Shown here: in pieces, positions 41,248-51,702 of the stretch
How the letters are laid out: every line of letters begins with the position of its first letter
Position numbering within the stretch: the first letter of the stretch is position 1
NCBI GenBank assembly: GCA_937958045.1
Contig: CALFXL010000044.1
Span: 1-64,000, forward strand
Direction of reading: 5' to 3'
Origin: an uncultured Opitutaceae bacterium
Lineage (GTDB): Bacteria > Verrucomicrobiota > Verrucomicrobiia > Opitutales > Opitutaceae
DNA: 64,000 nucleotides
The notes under the pieces: generated by a model
The model's database searches: none
Told to the model about the DNA's origin: nothing
Seen by the model: only the letters and a program-made list of their open reading frames with translations
Position numbers and translations under genes: made by a program

Positions 41248-42639
41248 ATGAAATCCCTCCTACTCTCTCGCCCTGTGCGTCTCGCGTTTGCGATGACTAT
41301 GTCCGTGTGTTTTTACGGCATCATGCATGCCGAGTCGGTTCAGATCACCAGCCCGGTCGGCGACTGGGCCATGGCGGATGAGATTGTTCAGAAGATCCAA
41401 CTTCCGCAGATCCCTCGTCGCGATTTTGTCATCACCGATTTTGGTGCGAAACCGGGAACAGACAATGACGCGCGTCCCGCGATCCAAGCCGCGATCGAGA
41501 AAGCGGCGGCGGAAGGCGGTGGACGCGTGATCATTCCCGCCGGACTTTGGGTGAGCCGCGGTCCGGTGCATCTTCGCAGCAAGATCGACTTCCATGTCGC
41601 GGACGGCGCCACACTTTTGTTTGGGCCAAATCCCGCGGACTATTTGCCCACCGTTCACACGCGTTGGGAAGGCACCGAGCTCTACAGTTATTCGCCGCTT
41701 ATCTACGCGGCGCATGTGGAGGACGTCGCGATCACCGGCAAGGGCACGATCGATGGCAATGCGCAGAGTGTGTTTAAATCGTGGATCGATGATCGTCAGA
41801 AGAAAGACATGGATCGTCTGCGTCGCATGGGCGTCGATGGCACGCCGGTCGAGAAACGCATTTTTGCCGAAGGCTCTTATCTGCGTCCGCCGTTGATTCA
41901 ATTCTTCCATGCGAAGCGCGTGCTGCTCGAAGATTACACGCTGCTCAATTCTCCCTTTTGGGTGAATCACCTCGTGTACACCGATCACGCGATCGTTCGC
42001 CGCATCAAGGTTGACAGCCATCATCACAACAACGACGGCGTCGATGTGGACTCGAGTCGCTTCGTGCTCATCGAAGACTGCCACTTCCGTACCGGCGACG
42101 ATTCGGTTGTCGTGAAATCAGGCCGCGATCGTGACGGCCGCGAAATCGGCCGTCCGAGCGAGTATGTCGTCGTGCGCAACAATGACATGGGCGGCGAAGA
42201 TGGCATCGCGCTTGGCAGTGAAATGTCAGGCGACGTGCGCCACGTTTTCTTCACCGACAACATTCTCCGCAAAGGGCTCTCCGCGATTCGCTTCAAGGCC
42301 AACCTCGACCGCGGCGGCGTTGTCGAACACATCCGCGTGCGCAACATGACCGTGGAGTCGTTCAACACGCTGTTCTGGTTCCAACTCAACTACCCCGGTC
42401 TGCTCGGCGGCGGTCATCCGGCGACCTACCGCGACATCGTTTTCGAAAACTTCACGGTGGAGCGCGCGGGCACGGTGTTCGACGCTCACGCACCGACCGA
42501 AGCGCCGCTGCGCGGTGTCATCCTGCGCAACATCGCGATCAAACAGGCCGATAAACGTTTTGTCCTCGAGAACGTCGAAGACCTGAAACTTGAAAACGTC
42601 ACCATCGCCGGCGAACACGTTTCTTCGGCGAAGGACTGA
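41248..42639 (+). CDS. Exported GH28 pectinase (polygalacturonase-like)
   Basis: 463 residues from ATG 41248, with a signal peptide (MKSLLLSRPVRLAFAMTMSVC). A right-handed beta helix follows a Pel9A-like entry (FVITDFGAKPGTDNDARPAIQAAIEKAA, GGGRVIIPAG). Catalytic motifs are NNDGVDVDSSRFVLIEDC (Asp of NTD), RTGDDSVVVKSG (Asp pair), GSEMSGDVRHV (in place of the usual GHG) and IRFKANLDRGG (RIK position). The GSE variant is common in exo-acting and rhamnogalacturonan-type GH28 enzymes. Hydrolyses galacturonide links of pectin in the periplasm. Followed by a large hairpin. Confidence 0.9.
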   Translation: MKSLLLSRPVRLAFAMTMSVCFYGIMHAESVQITSPVGDWAMADEIVQKIQLPQIPRRDFVITDFGAKPGTDNDARPAIQAAIEKAAAEGGGRVIIPAGLWVSRGPVHLRSKIDFHVADGATLLFGPNPADYLPTVHTRWEGTELYSYSPLIYAAHVEDVAITGKGTIDGNAQSVFKSWIDDRQKKDMDRLRRMGVDGTPVEKRIFAEGSYLRPPLIQFFHAKRVLLEDYTLLNSPFWVNHLVYTDHAIVRRIKVDSHHHNNDGVDVDSSRFVLIEDCHFRTGDDSVVVKSGRDRDGREIGRPSEYVVVRNNDMGGEDGIALGSEMSGDVRHVFFTDNILRKGLSAIRFKANLDRGGVVEHIRVRNMTVESFNTLFWFQLNYPGLLGGGHPATYRDIVFENFTVERAGTVFDAHAPTEAPLRGVILRNIAIKQADKRFVLENVEDLKLENVTIAGEHVSSAKD

Positions 42640-42657
42640 CGTACAAGCGCTCCTGTT

Positions 42658-42691
42658 CTTGCGTCGCCGACGGAAATGCCGGCGGCGCAAG
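42658..42691 (+). terminator. Hairpin after the GH28 gene
   Basis: CTTGCGTCGCCG (42658-42669) pairs with CGGCGGCGCAAG (42680-42691), twelve pairs including one G-T, with a 10-nt loop, 18 bp after the stop codon. No T run follows, so if it stops transcription it may need Rho or act as an mRNA 3' stabiliser. Confidence 0.6.
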
Positions 42692-42747
42692 ATGCGGCTC
42701 AAACGTCTCGTTTGACCTCCGGTGCGTGTTGGTCGCACGCTTCGTAA

Positions 42748-43191
42748 ATGCAAAATTGTTCGGTGAAACCGATCGCACTACGCGTCACACGTTCGGAGAT
42801 TGTCGCACGGGGGCTTGCGCTTTCGTGTCCCAATTGCGGCGCACACACCTTGTATCGAAAAGGTCACTACTTCCAACTGGAGCGCGCGTGCTCCGCCTGT
42901 GGCATGCGCTGGGACAAAGACGAAGCCAGTTTCCTTGGCTCGGTCGTACTTAATTACGGCATCACCGTCTTCGGAGTCATTCTGCCGTGGATCGTCATCA
43001 CGTCACTCGTGGGCATTTCGCATGTGGGCATTGTTGCCGGAGCGATCGCGATCGGCGTGATTGTCCCCATCCTGCTCTATCGTCCGTCCAAGAGCTGGTG
43101 GCTCATGTGTTACCACCTCTTTTTCCCGGACCACCTGCCGGAAAATTGGAGCGCGGAACGTCGCAGCGCCGAGCTCCCGCCGGACGAATGA
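42748..43191 (+). CDS. DUF983 membrane protein with zinc-finger-like motif
   Basis: 147 residues. Two CxxC pairs (SCPNCGAHTLYRKGHYFQLERACSACGM) form a zinc ribbon, then two transmembrane helices (about 73-95 and 99-120, SVVLNYGITVFGVILPWIVITSL and VGIVAGAIAIGVIVPILLY) and a short tail. This is the DUF983 pattern, a family of unknown function often near cytochrome oxidase assembly genes, which are not present here. Convergent with the hesB-type gene. Confidence 0.85.
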   Translation: MQNCSVKPIALRVTRSEIVARGLALSCPNCGAHTLYRKGHYFQLERACSACGMRWDKDEASFLGSVVLNYGITVFGVILPWIVITSLVGISHVGIVAGAIAIGVIVPILLYRPSKSWWLMCYHLFFPDHLPENWSAERRSAELPPDE

Positions 43192-43201
43192 TGCTGTGCA
43201 T

Positions 43202-43234
43202 GCAGTTTGTATCGGATTTTCGAATACAAACTGC
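43202..43234. repeat. Inverted repeat containing a 19-bp motif copy, between convergent genes
   Basis: GCAGTTTGTAT (43202-43212) and ATACAAACTGC (43224-43234) are perfect 11-bp inverted arms around an 11-nt loop. Its core GTATCGGATTTTCGAATAC (43209-43227) matches the 19-bp family. Placed between two convergent genes, it could work as a bidirectional transcription stop, but it lacks a T run. Confidence 0.55.
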
Positions 43235-43274
43235 CCGTCCGCTAAACGACCAGGCGGCTGACGCCGCGTCGCGT

Positions 43275-43592
43275 TTAGCTAAACGACTTGCCGCAACCGC
43301 AGGTAGATTGCGCGTTCGGGTTTTTGATTTCGAAGCCTTTGCCTTGGAGGCCGTCGTCAAAATCAACAACGGATCCGTTCATATACGCGAGGCTCGCGGG
43401 ATCCATCACCACGCGCACGCCTTCGCTTTCAAATTGTGTATCATCCGGCTTCGGTTCGTCGAACGACATGCCGTACTGAAAACCTGAGCAACCGCCCGAC
43501 TCCACGAAAACGCGCAGTGGCTTTTCAGTGGCGTTCAGTTCGTTTTGCATTGCGCGCACACGCGCGGCCGCTCGTTGACTTAACGTAATCAT
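43275..43592 (-). CDS. A-type iron-sulfur carrier protein (HesB/IscA/ErpA family)
   Basis: 105 residues from ATG 43592. The three cluster-binding cysteines are in ESGGCSGFQYGM (Cys35) and QSTCGCGKSF (Cys98, Cys100), with FDDGLQGKGFEIKNPNA before the pair. It carries Fe-S clusters from the assembly scaffold to target enzymes. ErpA or IscA cannot be told apart by eye. It is divergent from the Ser/Thr kinase gene and is not part of a suf or isc operon in this window. Confidence 0.93.
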   Translation of the reverse strand: MITLSQRAAARVRAMQNELNATEKPLRVFVESGGCSGFQYGMSFDEPKPDDTQFESEGVRVVMDPASLAYMNGSVVDFDDGLQGKGFEIKNPNAQSTCGCGKSFS

Positions 43593-43717
43593 GACAGCGC
43601 ACCCTACGCGCGGAGCGGGTGCTGTCAACGGATGCCCGGCCAGCTGCAAGCATTTTTCGTGCTAGATATAATTTTGCATACTTGCCAGTGCCGCCGCCCG
43701 CGCTTTTTCTTCGGACC

Positions 43718-44698
<981 letters not shown>

Positions 44699-44700
44699 TT

Positions 44701-44719
44701 GTATTCACATTTTAACTAC
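44701..44719. repeat. 19-bp AT-rich motif, copy directly upstream of rpoN
   Basis: GTATTCACATTTTAACTAC lies 11-30 bp before the rpoN ATG and just after the kinase stop codon. It is the closest relative of the motif before the second sulfate-binding gene (34115-34133). Confidence 0.5.
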
Positions 44720-44730
44720 CAAGGCAGACC

Positions 44731-46212
44731 ATGAGCGGACCGTCATTCAGCCAGGATCTTCGTCAACGTCAGACCCAGTCCCTGGTTTTGGCGCCGCAGC
44801 TCCGGCATTCGCTGAAAATTCTTCAGGTCGCGGCGCTCGACCTGCGCTCGGTCATTCAGGAGGAGTTGCAAAACAATCCCACGCTCGAAGAACTCCCGAT
44901 GGATGGTATCAGCCTCGATAAGGAGCGCGACAGCCAGGCATCCGACAACGAGGGCGGACACGACGACTCCAGCCCCGGCGAGAGCGACAGCCGCGAGGAG
45001 ATGGATTTTTCCAAGGAGTTCGAAATCCTCACCAAGCTCGACGACGACTGGCGCGATTACATGTCGCAAGCCGGCGGCTCGCAGACCTACACCTCCGAGG
45101 ACGCGGAGAAGCGTCAGCACTTTTTCGATTCGCTGGTCAGCGAGACTTCGCTGCAAGAGCACCTGATGAGTCAGGCCGATCTCACGGACCTCACGCCTGA
45201 ACAACAGGAAGCGATGCCCTACCTCATCGGCAGTCTCGATGATCGCGGTTTTCTCACGCAGTCGCCCAACGACATTGCGCTGCAAACGGGTCTTCCGCTC
45301 GATGCGGTGCAATCGGCCGCGAAGATCCTGAAATCGTTCGATCCGCCGGGCATCGGCTGTCGCACATTGGAAGAATGTCTTCTCCAACAGCTCGCCGCCA
45401 AAGGCCGCAGCGACTCGCTCGCGACGCGCATCGTTCGCGATCATTTTCAGCTTCTCTCGCGCCGTCGCATTCCGGAAATCGCGCGCAAGCTCGGCGCCCA
45501 CATGGACGACGTCCAAGCCGCCATCGAGGAAATCGGCACGCTCGATCCGGCACCGGGCCGGCGGTTCGCCGAAGATAACAACCGCGTGGTGGTGCCGGAT
45601 GTGACGGTCGAAAAAGACGGCGACAAATGGGCCGTGCATCTCAACAGCGACTACATCCCGCGTCTCCGCATTTCGAATACGTATCGCGAGTTGATCGCCA
45701 AGGGCACCCTTTCACGCGACGAGCGTGAATACCTTCGCGAGCGCATTCGCTCGGGTAAGTTTCTCATCAACTCCATCGAGCAGCGGCAGCAGACGATCGA
45801 GCGTATCACGCGCGAGATTCTGAAAGTGCAGCACGAGTTTTTCGAGGAAGGCGTTTCCAAGCTGCGCCCGTTGACGATGACGCAAATCGCCGATGCCGTC
45901 GGTGTTCACGAAACCACGGTGAGCCGCGCAATCGCCAACAAGTACATCAAGACCCCGCACGGCGTTTTCGACTTCAAGTATTTCTTCACGCCCGGCTACC
46001 AAAACGAAAGCGGCGACGCGGTCTCGAACACCAGCGTGAAGGAAATGATCAACGACCTCATCGCGCTCGAAGATCGCAGCAAGCCGCTCAGCGATCAGGA
46101 GATTGTCGCCAAGCTGCAGGAAAAAGGGATCAACATCGCGCGCCGCACCGTCGCCAAATATCGCGAAGAACTCGGTCTGCTCCCGAGCAACCTGCGTCGC
46201 GATTATACCTGA
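44731..46212 (+). CDS. rpoN: RNA polymerase sigma-54 factor
   Basis: 493 residues. Region I is Gln/Leu-rich (FSQDLRQRQTQSLVLAPQLRHSLKILQVAALDL), where enhancer-binding proteins act; an acidic region II (about 65-100, SDNEGGHDDSSPGESDSREE) follows; the core-binding domain and helix-turn-helix (LTMTQIADAVGVHETTVSRAIANKYIKTPHGVFDFKYFF) come next; the RpoN box ARRTVAKYREELGLLPS contacts the -24 element. Complete and normal length. No enhancer-binding activator is encoded in the window. Confidence 0.97.
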   Translation: MSGPSFSQDLRQRQTQSLVLAPQLRHSLKILQVAALDLRSVIQEELQNNPTLEELPMDGISLDKERDSQASDNEGGHDDSSPGESDSREEMDFSKEFEILTKLDDDWRDYMSQAGGSQTYTSEDAEKRQHFFDSLVSETSLQEHLMSQADLTDLTPEQQEAMPYLIGSLDDRGFLTQSPNDIALQTGLPLDAVQSAAKILKSFDPPGIGCRTLEECLLQQLAAKGRSDSLATRIVRDHFQLLSRRRIPEIARKLGAHMDDVQAAIEEIGTLDPAPGRRFAEDNNRVVVPDVTVEKDGDKWAVHLNSDYIPRLRISNTYRELIAKGTLSRDEREYLRERIRSGKFLINSIEQRQQTIERITREILKVQHEFFEEGVSKLRPLTMTQIADAVGVHETTVSRAIANKYIKTPHGVFDFKYFFTPGYQNESGDAVSNTSVKEMINDLIALEDRSKPLSDQEIVAKLQEKGINIARRTVAKYREELGLLPSNLRRDYT

Positions 46213-46371
46213 GCCCAGTCTCGACACGCGTTTCTTTTCGGAGCGCTGCGATCGACCTTCACGTGATTGGCGAGGCGTCGTCGTTATAAAAATTTTCCGA
46301 CGCGTTTCTTCGTCACCCGGCTAATGAGCGGGCCCTTGCCGCCGGCGGCGCAGGTTCGCAATTATTTGCGG

Positions 46372-49023
46372 ATGAAACTCATGCCCCTTGGTTGGTTCCG
46401 CCGCATTTCAACGTCGATAGCTGCGTTCCTTCTCGCGCTGGCCTGCATCGCGCCACTTGCTGCGCAACCGCCTGAAAAGGCCGCCGAGCCCGTTCAATGG
46501 GAGGATGAAGAAGCCGCGTGGATTCTCGCCCACCAATACCTCGAAGGTGGTCCCGAGTCGCGCACCGCGCTGATCGAAGCGCTGCGTCGCATGGGCTGGA
46601 GCGTGCGCACGCAACAAGGCGCGGTGCTTTCGGCGCCGGCTCCGGGCGCGGACACCGGACTCGCGATGCGCGATTATGAGTTGGAAGAACTTTTGTGGAG
46701 TCCTTCCGCGCAACCTGCCCTGCGTTTGATCTCCTTTGCGCAGGCGATCGCAGTCCCATTTCCCGACGCCGATGCGGAAGAGCTCGCTCAGGACATCGTC
46801 ACGACGCTGCGTTTGAGCGCGTTGAGTGCGCAACCTCAGCAACGTTTCTGGGCGCGTTTCATCCTCGCACTCGGTCGTGCGAGCCCGGCGAACTACGATC
46901 TGCTCGCGCCCGGCGAGTACGGTGTGCTCCCGCCCGCGAAACTCACGGAGGCCGAAGCGCGCGCCCTCGCCTCCAATCCCATGGCGATGCTCGCCGCGGT
47001 GCAAAGCACGCCGGTATGGAGTCCCGACGATCCCGTGCTCGCGCCCTCTCCGCGCCCAAAAGGCGACAACGAACGCGAAACCACACCTGAGCGCGACCAG
47101 AAGCGCATGCGGGAGCTCAATCAGGAAATGATGACGCTCGCCGCGGCGCTCGGCTCGCCGGATGAGAAGATTCGCCAGGCGGCGGAAGCGAGGATGGCCA
47201 AGGTGTCGCAGGAGATGTCGTGGATCTCCGGACGCCAGACTTCGGCCGTGATGCGCAACATGTCGCAATCCGCCAGCCGCACCCTCGCCACAATGAAAGG
47301 TGAAACCGATGACGACGAGGATGAGGAGGATGATGATGAGGAGGACGACGAAGATGCGGATTCTTCTGCGCGTTTCCTCGCCGAATGGCGCGACCAGCCG
47401 CTTTCGCTGCTGCAGGTCATGCTCATCTCTCGCGTGTTGTCCGCGGATTTGCTTATCTCACCGAGCTCCGCAAAAGGCGTGCGCACAACGGCGAGCCGGC
47501 CACGAGCCAGCACGCATTTCCCGTTTGCCATGCTGACGCTCGCACAAGCCGCACCTGCGCCCAGCGGCCCGACTTTCAGCGGTCAATTCGCCGGCGCTAT
47601 CGGCGACATCTGGGCGACCTCTTGGGGCGCCTACACCGGAAACCTGATCAGCAAACACCTTCCCAACAGTTCATACGGTCAGCGTGTCGCGATCGCCAAC
47701 GCCATCATGGTTTGGACGAAGACCATCATCACGGTCGCGCGACAGGACATCACCATCGAGGTCGAAAATATTCCGCTCGTTCGCACGAAAACACGTTCGC
47801 CCGGCGAACAGCGTCGTGTGCGCGCGAACGTGAAGATCGATTTCCCGAAAGCAGAAATTCTGAAAGCGATTCGTGCCGCCGGTAACATCGCGACGATCGA
47901 TCTCGCGGTCCCCGATGGTGGTCCGATCAGCGGCGCCAAAGTCGTGTGGCGTCTCCCCGAAGGCAGCCACAATGGCAAATACCAGACGGCGAAAGGCGGC
48001 TCGCAGTATCGTCCCGAGCTCGCCGTTGTGCAGTTCGCGCAAGCCGGCGGAAAAGCCGCATACGTTTCTTCGACCAACGCGGCTGGCGACGCGTTCATCA
48101 CCATCGAAGGCGTGCCGCAGCGCCGCAATCTTCCGCCCAATGTGCGCCCTTATCCAAGGCGCGCCGCGGTCGGCGTCGAGGTCACGCTCAAAGTCGGCAA
48201 CCTCACGCAGGATCTCAACGACGCCATCAACACGGCGCTCGGTGGACCCGTGTTTGGCGGGCTCGGTTTTCTCGCCGACATGGTATCGCGCACGTCGTTT
48301 TTCTTTCACCAAACCGAAGTGTTTCCCGTGCGTGATTGGAAAGAGCCGACCTGGGAGGGCGAATTCGAGATCACCATCAAAGCCTCAGGCTCAGATCAGG
48401 ACAAAGGTTCAAAAGGAGGACCGCCCACGACGTACACCTGGCAGATGGATCGCTACATGGAAGGCCGTCTGCTCACGCCGGAATCGGAGGAAGAACGGGA
48501 AGCCGACAACGACTACAAGACGGACGGACGTCACCAGCTCGAAGTCGATGGCGACTCGCGCTACTTCCGGCTCAACGATCAATCGAGTGCACGTTCTTCC
48601 CGCGTGAACAATCGCTACACCGCCAAAGGACCGCTGCAGGTTCAGCCGCCGGGACAAAACCGTCTCGCGACATACTCGCGTGCGGAGCCCAGCGGCAACG
48701 CCACGCTCACCTTCACGGGCAATAAGGCGATTCTGGAGCTTCGTCCGTTTTTCGGTGCCGAATGTCTCGTCACGCGTTCCGAACAATCGGGCGGACGTTC
48801 TTCGCGCCAAGCAGGACCGCGTTACTTGAGCCTTCTCGAAGGCGTTTATCCGGATTCGTTCACGCTCATCGCAGACTACGACGGTCGTCAGGATGTCATC
48901 GAAGGTTCTCGTACCTACGAAGCGCTCGGATCGCTGCCCTTTGTGCCCAACTTTGAAGCCGAGATCACCGTGAAGTATCGTCTGTGGAAAAACAATCCGC
49001 CACCTCCCAACGCGGCGCGCTAA
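46372..49023 (+). CDS. Large exported protein of unknown function with acidic run
   Basis: 883 residues from ATG 46372, chosen because it begins a signal peptide (MPLGWFRRISTSIAAFLLALACIAPLAAQ); an ATG at 46324 is further upstream. The N-terminal third is helical with TPERDQKRMRELNQEM and RNMSQSASRTLATMK, then an uninterrupted acidic run (about residues 311-330, almost all Asp and Glu) encoded by a GA-rich repeat. The C-terminal half is rich in beta and Gly, with Ig-like stretches (SGAKVVWRLPEGSHNGKY; RAAVGVEVTLKVGNLTQDLNDAI) and FFFHQTEVFPVRDWKEPTWEGEFEI. No known family was recognised. It sits 3 bp before the PBP2 gene, so they are probably co-expressed, suggesting an envelope function. Confidence 0.7.
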   Translation: MKLMPLGWFRRISTSIAAFLLALACIAPLAAQPPEKAAEPVQWEDEEAAWILAHQYLEGGPESRTALIEALRRMGWSVRTQQGAVLSAPAPGADTGLAMRDYELEELLWSPSAQPALRLISFAQAIAVPFPDADAEELAQDIVTTLRLSALSAQPQQRFWARFILALGRASPANYDLLAPGEYGVLPPAKLTEAEARALASNPMAMLAAVQSTPVWSPDDPVLAPSPRPKGDNERETTPERDQKRMRELNQEMMTLAAALGSPDEKIRQAAEARMAKVSQEMSWISGRQTSAVMRNMSQSASRTLATMKGETDDDEDEEDDDEEDDEDADSSARFLAEWRDQPLSLLQVMLISRVLSADLLISPSSAKGVRTTASRPRASTHFPFAMLTLAQAAPAPSGPTFSGQFAGAIGDIWATSWGAYTGNLISKHLPNSSYGQRVAIANAIMVWTKTIITVARQDITIEVENIPLVRTKTRSPGEQRRVRANVKIDFPKAEILKAIRAAGNIATIDLAVPDGGPISGAKVVWRLPEGSHNGKYQTAKGGSQYRPELAVVQFAQAGGKAAYVSSTNAAGDAFITIEGVPQRRNLPPNVRPYPRRAAVGVEVTLKVGNLTQDLNDAINTALGGPVFGGLGFLADMVSRTSFFFHQTEVFPVRDWKEPTWEGEFEITIKASGSDQDKGSKGGPPTTYTWQMDRYMEGRLLTPESEEEREADNDYKTDGRHQLEVDGDSRYFRLNDQSSARSSRVNNRYTAKGPLQVQPPGQNRLATYSRAEPSGNATLTFTGNKAILELRPFFGAECLVTRSEQSGGRSSRQAGPRYLSLLEGVYPDSFTLIADYDGRQDVIEGSRTYEALGSLPFVPNFEAEITVKYRLWKNNPPPPNAAR

Positions 49024-49026
49024 GCG

Positions 49027-50943
49027 ATGCCTGATTCCGGAGAATTGCCCGACGCTCCCGCCAGCACGACGCGTTTGCGTCTGCTGCAGGGCGCGGTGTT
49101 GGCGTTGCTGCTGATCCTTGTCGCGGGCCTGGCTCATCATCAGATCGCACGCGCGGATGTGCTCGCTCAACAAGAGCGCCGCCAATCACAGCGCCAGATT
49201 CTCCTGCCCGCGCCGCGCGGTCAGATTTTCGATCGCGAACACCGGCTGCTCGCGGGCACGCGTTTTCGCACGGCACTGGTACTCGACCTCGGACCACTTC
49301 GCTCGTCGTTACTGACCGAAGAACGTATCCGTCGTGAAATTACATCAGCCGTGAGTCCGCGCAAAGTGGCGATGGAAGCGCGCGTGGCGGTGATTCAACG
49401 CGAGTGGGAGAAGCCCCGTCCGCTGCTCGATCCCACGCGCAAACTTTCCGTCGAGCGCATTGAGCGGCATTTCACCCGCGAGCCTGCCCTGCCCTTTGTT
49501 CTCGTCGATGCGCTTGCGGACGATGAAATCGCGCGTGTTTCCGCGGTGCTGTCGGCGGACGGCGCGCTTCGACTCGAAAAAATCCCCGAACGTTATTATC
49601 CGCACGGCCGGGTCGCAGCGCATGTCATTGGTCGTGTAAGGAAAAAACGGATACAAACCGATGGCGCGTCTTCGGTGCGCACCGTCGCCGCGGAAGGACT
49701 GAGCGGCGATTTTGGCCTCGAAAAACAATTCGACGCGACGCTCAGCGGCCAACCCGCTGCCGCGCTCTTGCGCGTCGATGCGATGGGACGTCCTGCGGGC
49801 GGTGCCATTCCGACGACACCCGCGATTGCGGGCGAAGACATCGTCACCAGTCTCGATCTCGATCTACAACTCGCCGCAGAAAGCGCACTCGATGCCGTGT
49901 CGGGAGCCTCGCGCGGATCCATTGTCGTGCTCGATGTGCGCACGGGCGAAATCCTCGCGCTCGCGAGTCGCCCCGACTTCGACCTCAACCTCATTTCCCC
50001 GACGATTTCGCCGACAGAAAAAGAGCGCCTCGACACCTCCGGCGCGTGGCTCAATCGCGCGACGCAGGCGCTTTATCCGCCCGGATCGAGTCACAAGGTC
50101 TTCACCGCGCTCGCCGGACTGCGCAGCGGCGCGTTGGATGCGTACACGACGCACACCTGCGCGGGTTTTCTGCAAATAGGTACGCATCGTTTTCCGTGTC
50201 ATCACGTCGAAGGTCACGGTTTGATCACGCTGCGAACTGCGCTCTCACAAAGCTGCAATATTTTCGCCTATCAGATCGGACTCGCCTCGGGCGCCGATGC
50301 GCTCGCCGATGAAGCCCGACGTTTTCATTTGGACGCACCCACCGGTGTCGAATTGCCGGGAGAAACGCTCCGCATGCTCGTTCCGGATCCGGCACGGAAG
50401 CACGCGGACAAGCAAGATCCTTGGACGCTTGGCGACACGGCCAATTTCGCGATCGGCCAAGGCTTCCTGCGCTATTCTCCGCTCCAAGCGGCGTGCGCCA
50501 TGGCGTCGCTCGCGCGTCGCGAGACCTTGACCGTGCCGACCTTGCTGCGCCAACCGCAGCGTTCTCCCAGTGGCGTGCGTGCACGCGAGCCGTTGGCGAT
50601 CTCCGAAGAAAATTATGCCGCGCTGCTCTCGTCGCTCGAAGCCGTGGTCGAAGCAGGCATCGGCCAGAACGCTCAAGTTCCTGGTGTGCGTATCGCCGGG
50701 AAAACCGGAACCGCACAAATCGTGCGTCCCGAAGGCATGATGAACGTCGCTTGGTTCATCGCGTTTGCGCCCGCCGACAATCCGCAGATCGCACTCGCGA
50801 TCGCCTTGGAGGGAGACCAACCCAATGTCGAATACGCAGGCGCGGCACATGCGGCGCCTGTTGCGAGCGACGTGTTTGCCGCCTATTTCGACAAACTCGC
50901 GCGTCCGGCCGCAGAGGAGGCGCGGGTTGCCCACGCGCGCTGA
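49027..50943 (+). CDS. mrdA: Penicillin-binding protein 2 (elongation transpeptidase)
   Basis: 638 residues. Short cytoplasmic part, one helix (about 22-38), pedestal domain (about 60-270, PAPRGQIFDREHRLLAGT and LIGRV-like HVIGRVRKKR), then the transpeptidase with SSHK (Ser354, Lys357 in YPPGSSHKVFTALAGL), SCN in LSQSCNIFAYQIGL and KTG in RIAGKTGTAQIVRPEG. Cross-links peptidoglycan in side-wall growth with RodA. No mreB, mreC or rodA is adjacent, although these usually cluster; instead the unknown exported protein precedes it by 3 bp. Confidence 0.93.
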   Translation: MPDSGELPDAPASTTRLRLLQGAVLALLLILVAGLAHHQIARADVLAQQERRQSQRQILLPAPRGQIFDREHRLLAGTRFRTALVLDLGPLRSSLLTEERIRREITSAVSPRKVAMEARVAVIQREWEKPRPLLDPTRKLSVERIERHFTREPALPFVLVDALADDEIARVSAVLSADGALRLEKIPERYYPHGRVAAHVIGRVRKKRIQTDGASSVRTVAAEGLSGDFGLEKQFDATLSGQPAAALLRVDAMGRPAGGAIPTTPAIAGEDIVTSLDLDLQLAAESALDAVSGASRGSIVVLDVRTGEILALASRPDFDLNLISPTISPTEKERLDTSGAWLNRATQALYPPGSSHKVFTALAGLRSGALDAYTTHTCAGFLQIGTHRFPCHHVEGHGLITLRTALSQSCNIFAYQIGLASGADALADEARRFHLDAPTGVELPGETLRMLVPDPARKHADKQDPWTLGDTANFAIGQGFLRYSPLQAACAMASLARRETLTVPTLLRQPQRSPSGVRAREPLAISEENYAALLSSLEAVVEAGIGQNAQVPGVRIAGKTGTAQIVRPEGMMNVAWFIAFAPADNPQIALAIALEGDQPNVEYAGAAHAAPVASDVFAAYFDKLARPAAEEARVAHAR

Positions 50944-50951
50944 TCGGACGG

Positions 50952-51260
50952 TTACTCGCCGTCGAACGGAAGAACGTCCCGCGTGTAGTCGTTCAAGTGA
51001 TCTGCAATGTCCTTCTCGGTGTACTGGCTCTTCGGAAAACAGATCAGGCGGTGAACGGGTTCTGGACGTTTCCCTCCTGAAAGAACCATCGCCACGATCC
51101 AGTGTGTAGAATGATGCGCATACTCGATCGCGTTACTTTCGGTCTGTGAGAGAAGATATTTTTCCACATCAAGCTGCCGGATGGCCTCCAACGCCGCCGG
51201 GCCGTCGTCCACGGTGATCAACGAATCCGGATTCTCCGCCAGGGATTTTTTGATATCCAT
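50952..51260 (-). CDS. Hypothetical protein, 102 residues
   Basis: MDIKKSLAENPDSLITVDDG opens a soluble protein with no signal peptide or membrane helix. A central stretch VEKYLLSQTESNAIEYAHHSTHWIVAMVL and the end YTEKDIADHLNDYTRDVLPFDGE look folded (mixed alpha/beta) rather than disordered. No family recognised. Convergent with PBP2 by 8 bp. Confidence 0.6.
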   Translation of the reverse strand: MDIKKSLAENPDSLITVDDGPAALEAIRQLDVEKYLLSQTESNAIEYAHHSTHWIVAMVLSGGKRPEPVHRLICFPKSQYTEKDIADHLNDYTRDVLPFDGE

Positions 51261-51415
51261 GCGCCCCCAATCTATACAACGCCATCACCGGTCAAGGCGC
51301 CCGCGCTACGGTAAATTCCCGAGAAAGCGATCGTGGCACAACCGTCAACGTGTGTGCAGGTTTCCAGCAATATGGAGTGCATTCATCGGTCCGCACACAA
51401 TCCACGTACGCAACG

Positions 51416-51679
51416 TCACCGGCTCGCGGGTTCGTCGGGATTGGTCGGGTTGGATTTTTTCTCCGAACTCGATTGCGAGCCTGCGGCTCCGCCCGACGCT
51501 CCTCCCGGAGTTGGAATGCCCTCTTCGTTGTCTGCTTTTGGCGCTTTCTCGGATGGATAAAGATGTTTCTCGTCGCCTTTGGTGTTCTTCTCGTGAAGCC
51601 CTGCGGGACAGCCGCTAAAGAGCACAACCAGCAGCGCCGCGCTCACGAATGACAGGATATGTCGGGTGGTCGTTTTCAT
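51416..51679 (-). CDS. Small lipoprotein
   Basis: 87 residues from ATG 51679. Signal with lipobox LFSGC (about residue 23) and a low-complexity hydrophilic tail rich in Lys, Glu, Gly and Ser (EKNTKGDEKHLYPSEKAP, GGASGGAAGSQSSSEKK). A disordered, surface-attached protein is likely. One of several small exported genes in the 51.4-53.3 kb stretch. Confidence 0.65.
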   Translation of the reverse strand: MKTTTRHILSFVSAALLVVLFSGCPAGLHEKNTKGDEKHLYPSEKAPKADNEEGIPTPGGASGGAAGSQSSSEKKSNPTNPDEPASR

Positions 51680-51702
51680 AAAAAACAAGAGGGGGAGATC
51701 GA

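Noticed and set aside
47300..47370. GA-rich repeated codons possibly marking a microsatellite or phase-variable tract
   Set aside because: The run is irregular (mixed GAT, GAC, GAG, GAA) and encodes an acidic stretch in frame, so it is simple coding rather than a slippage repeat.
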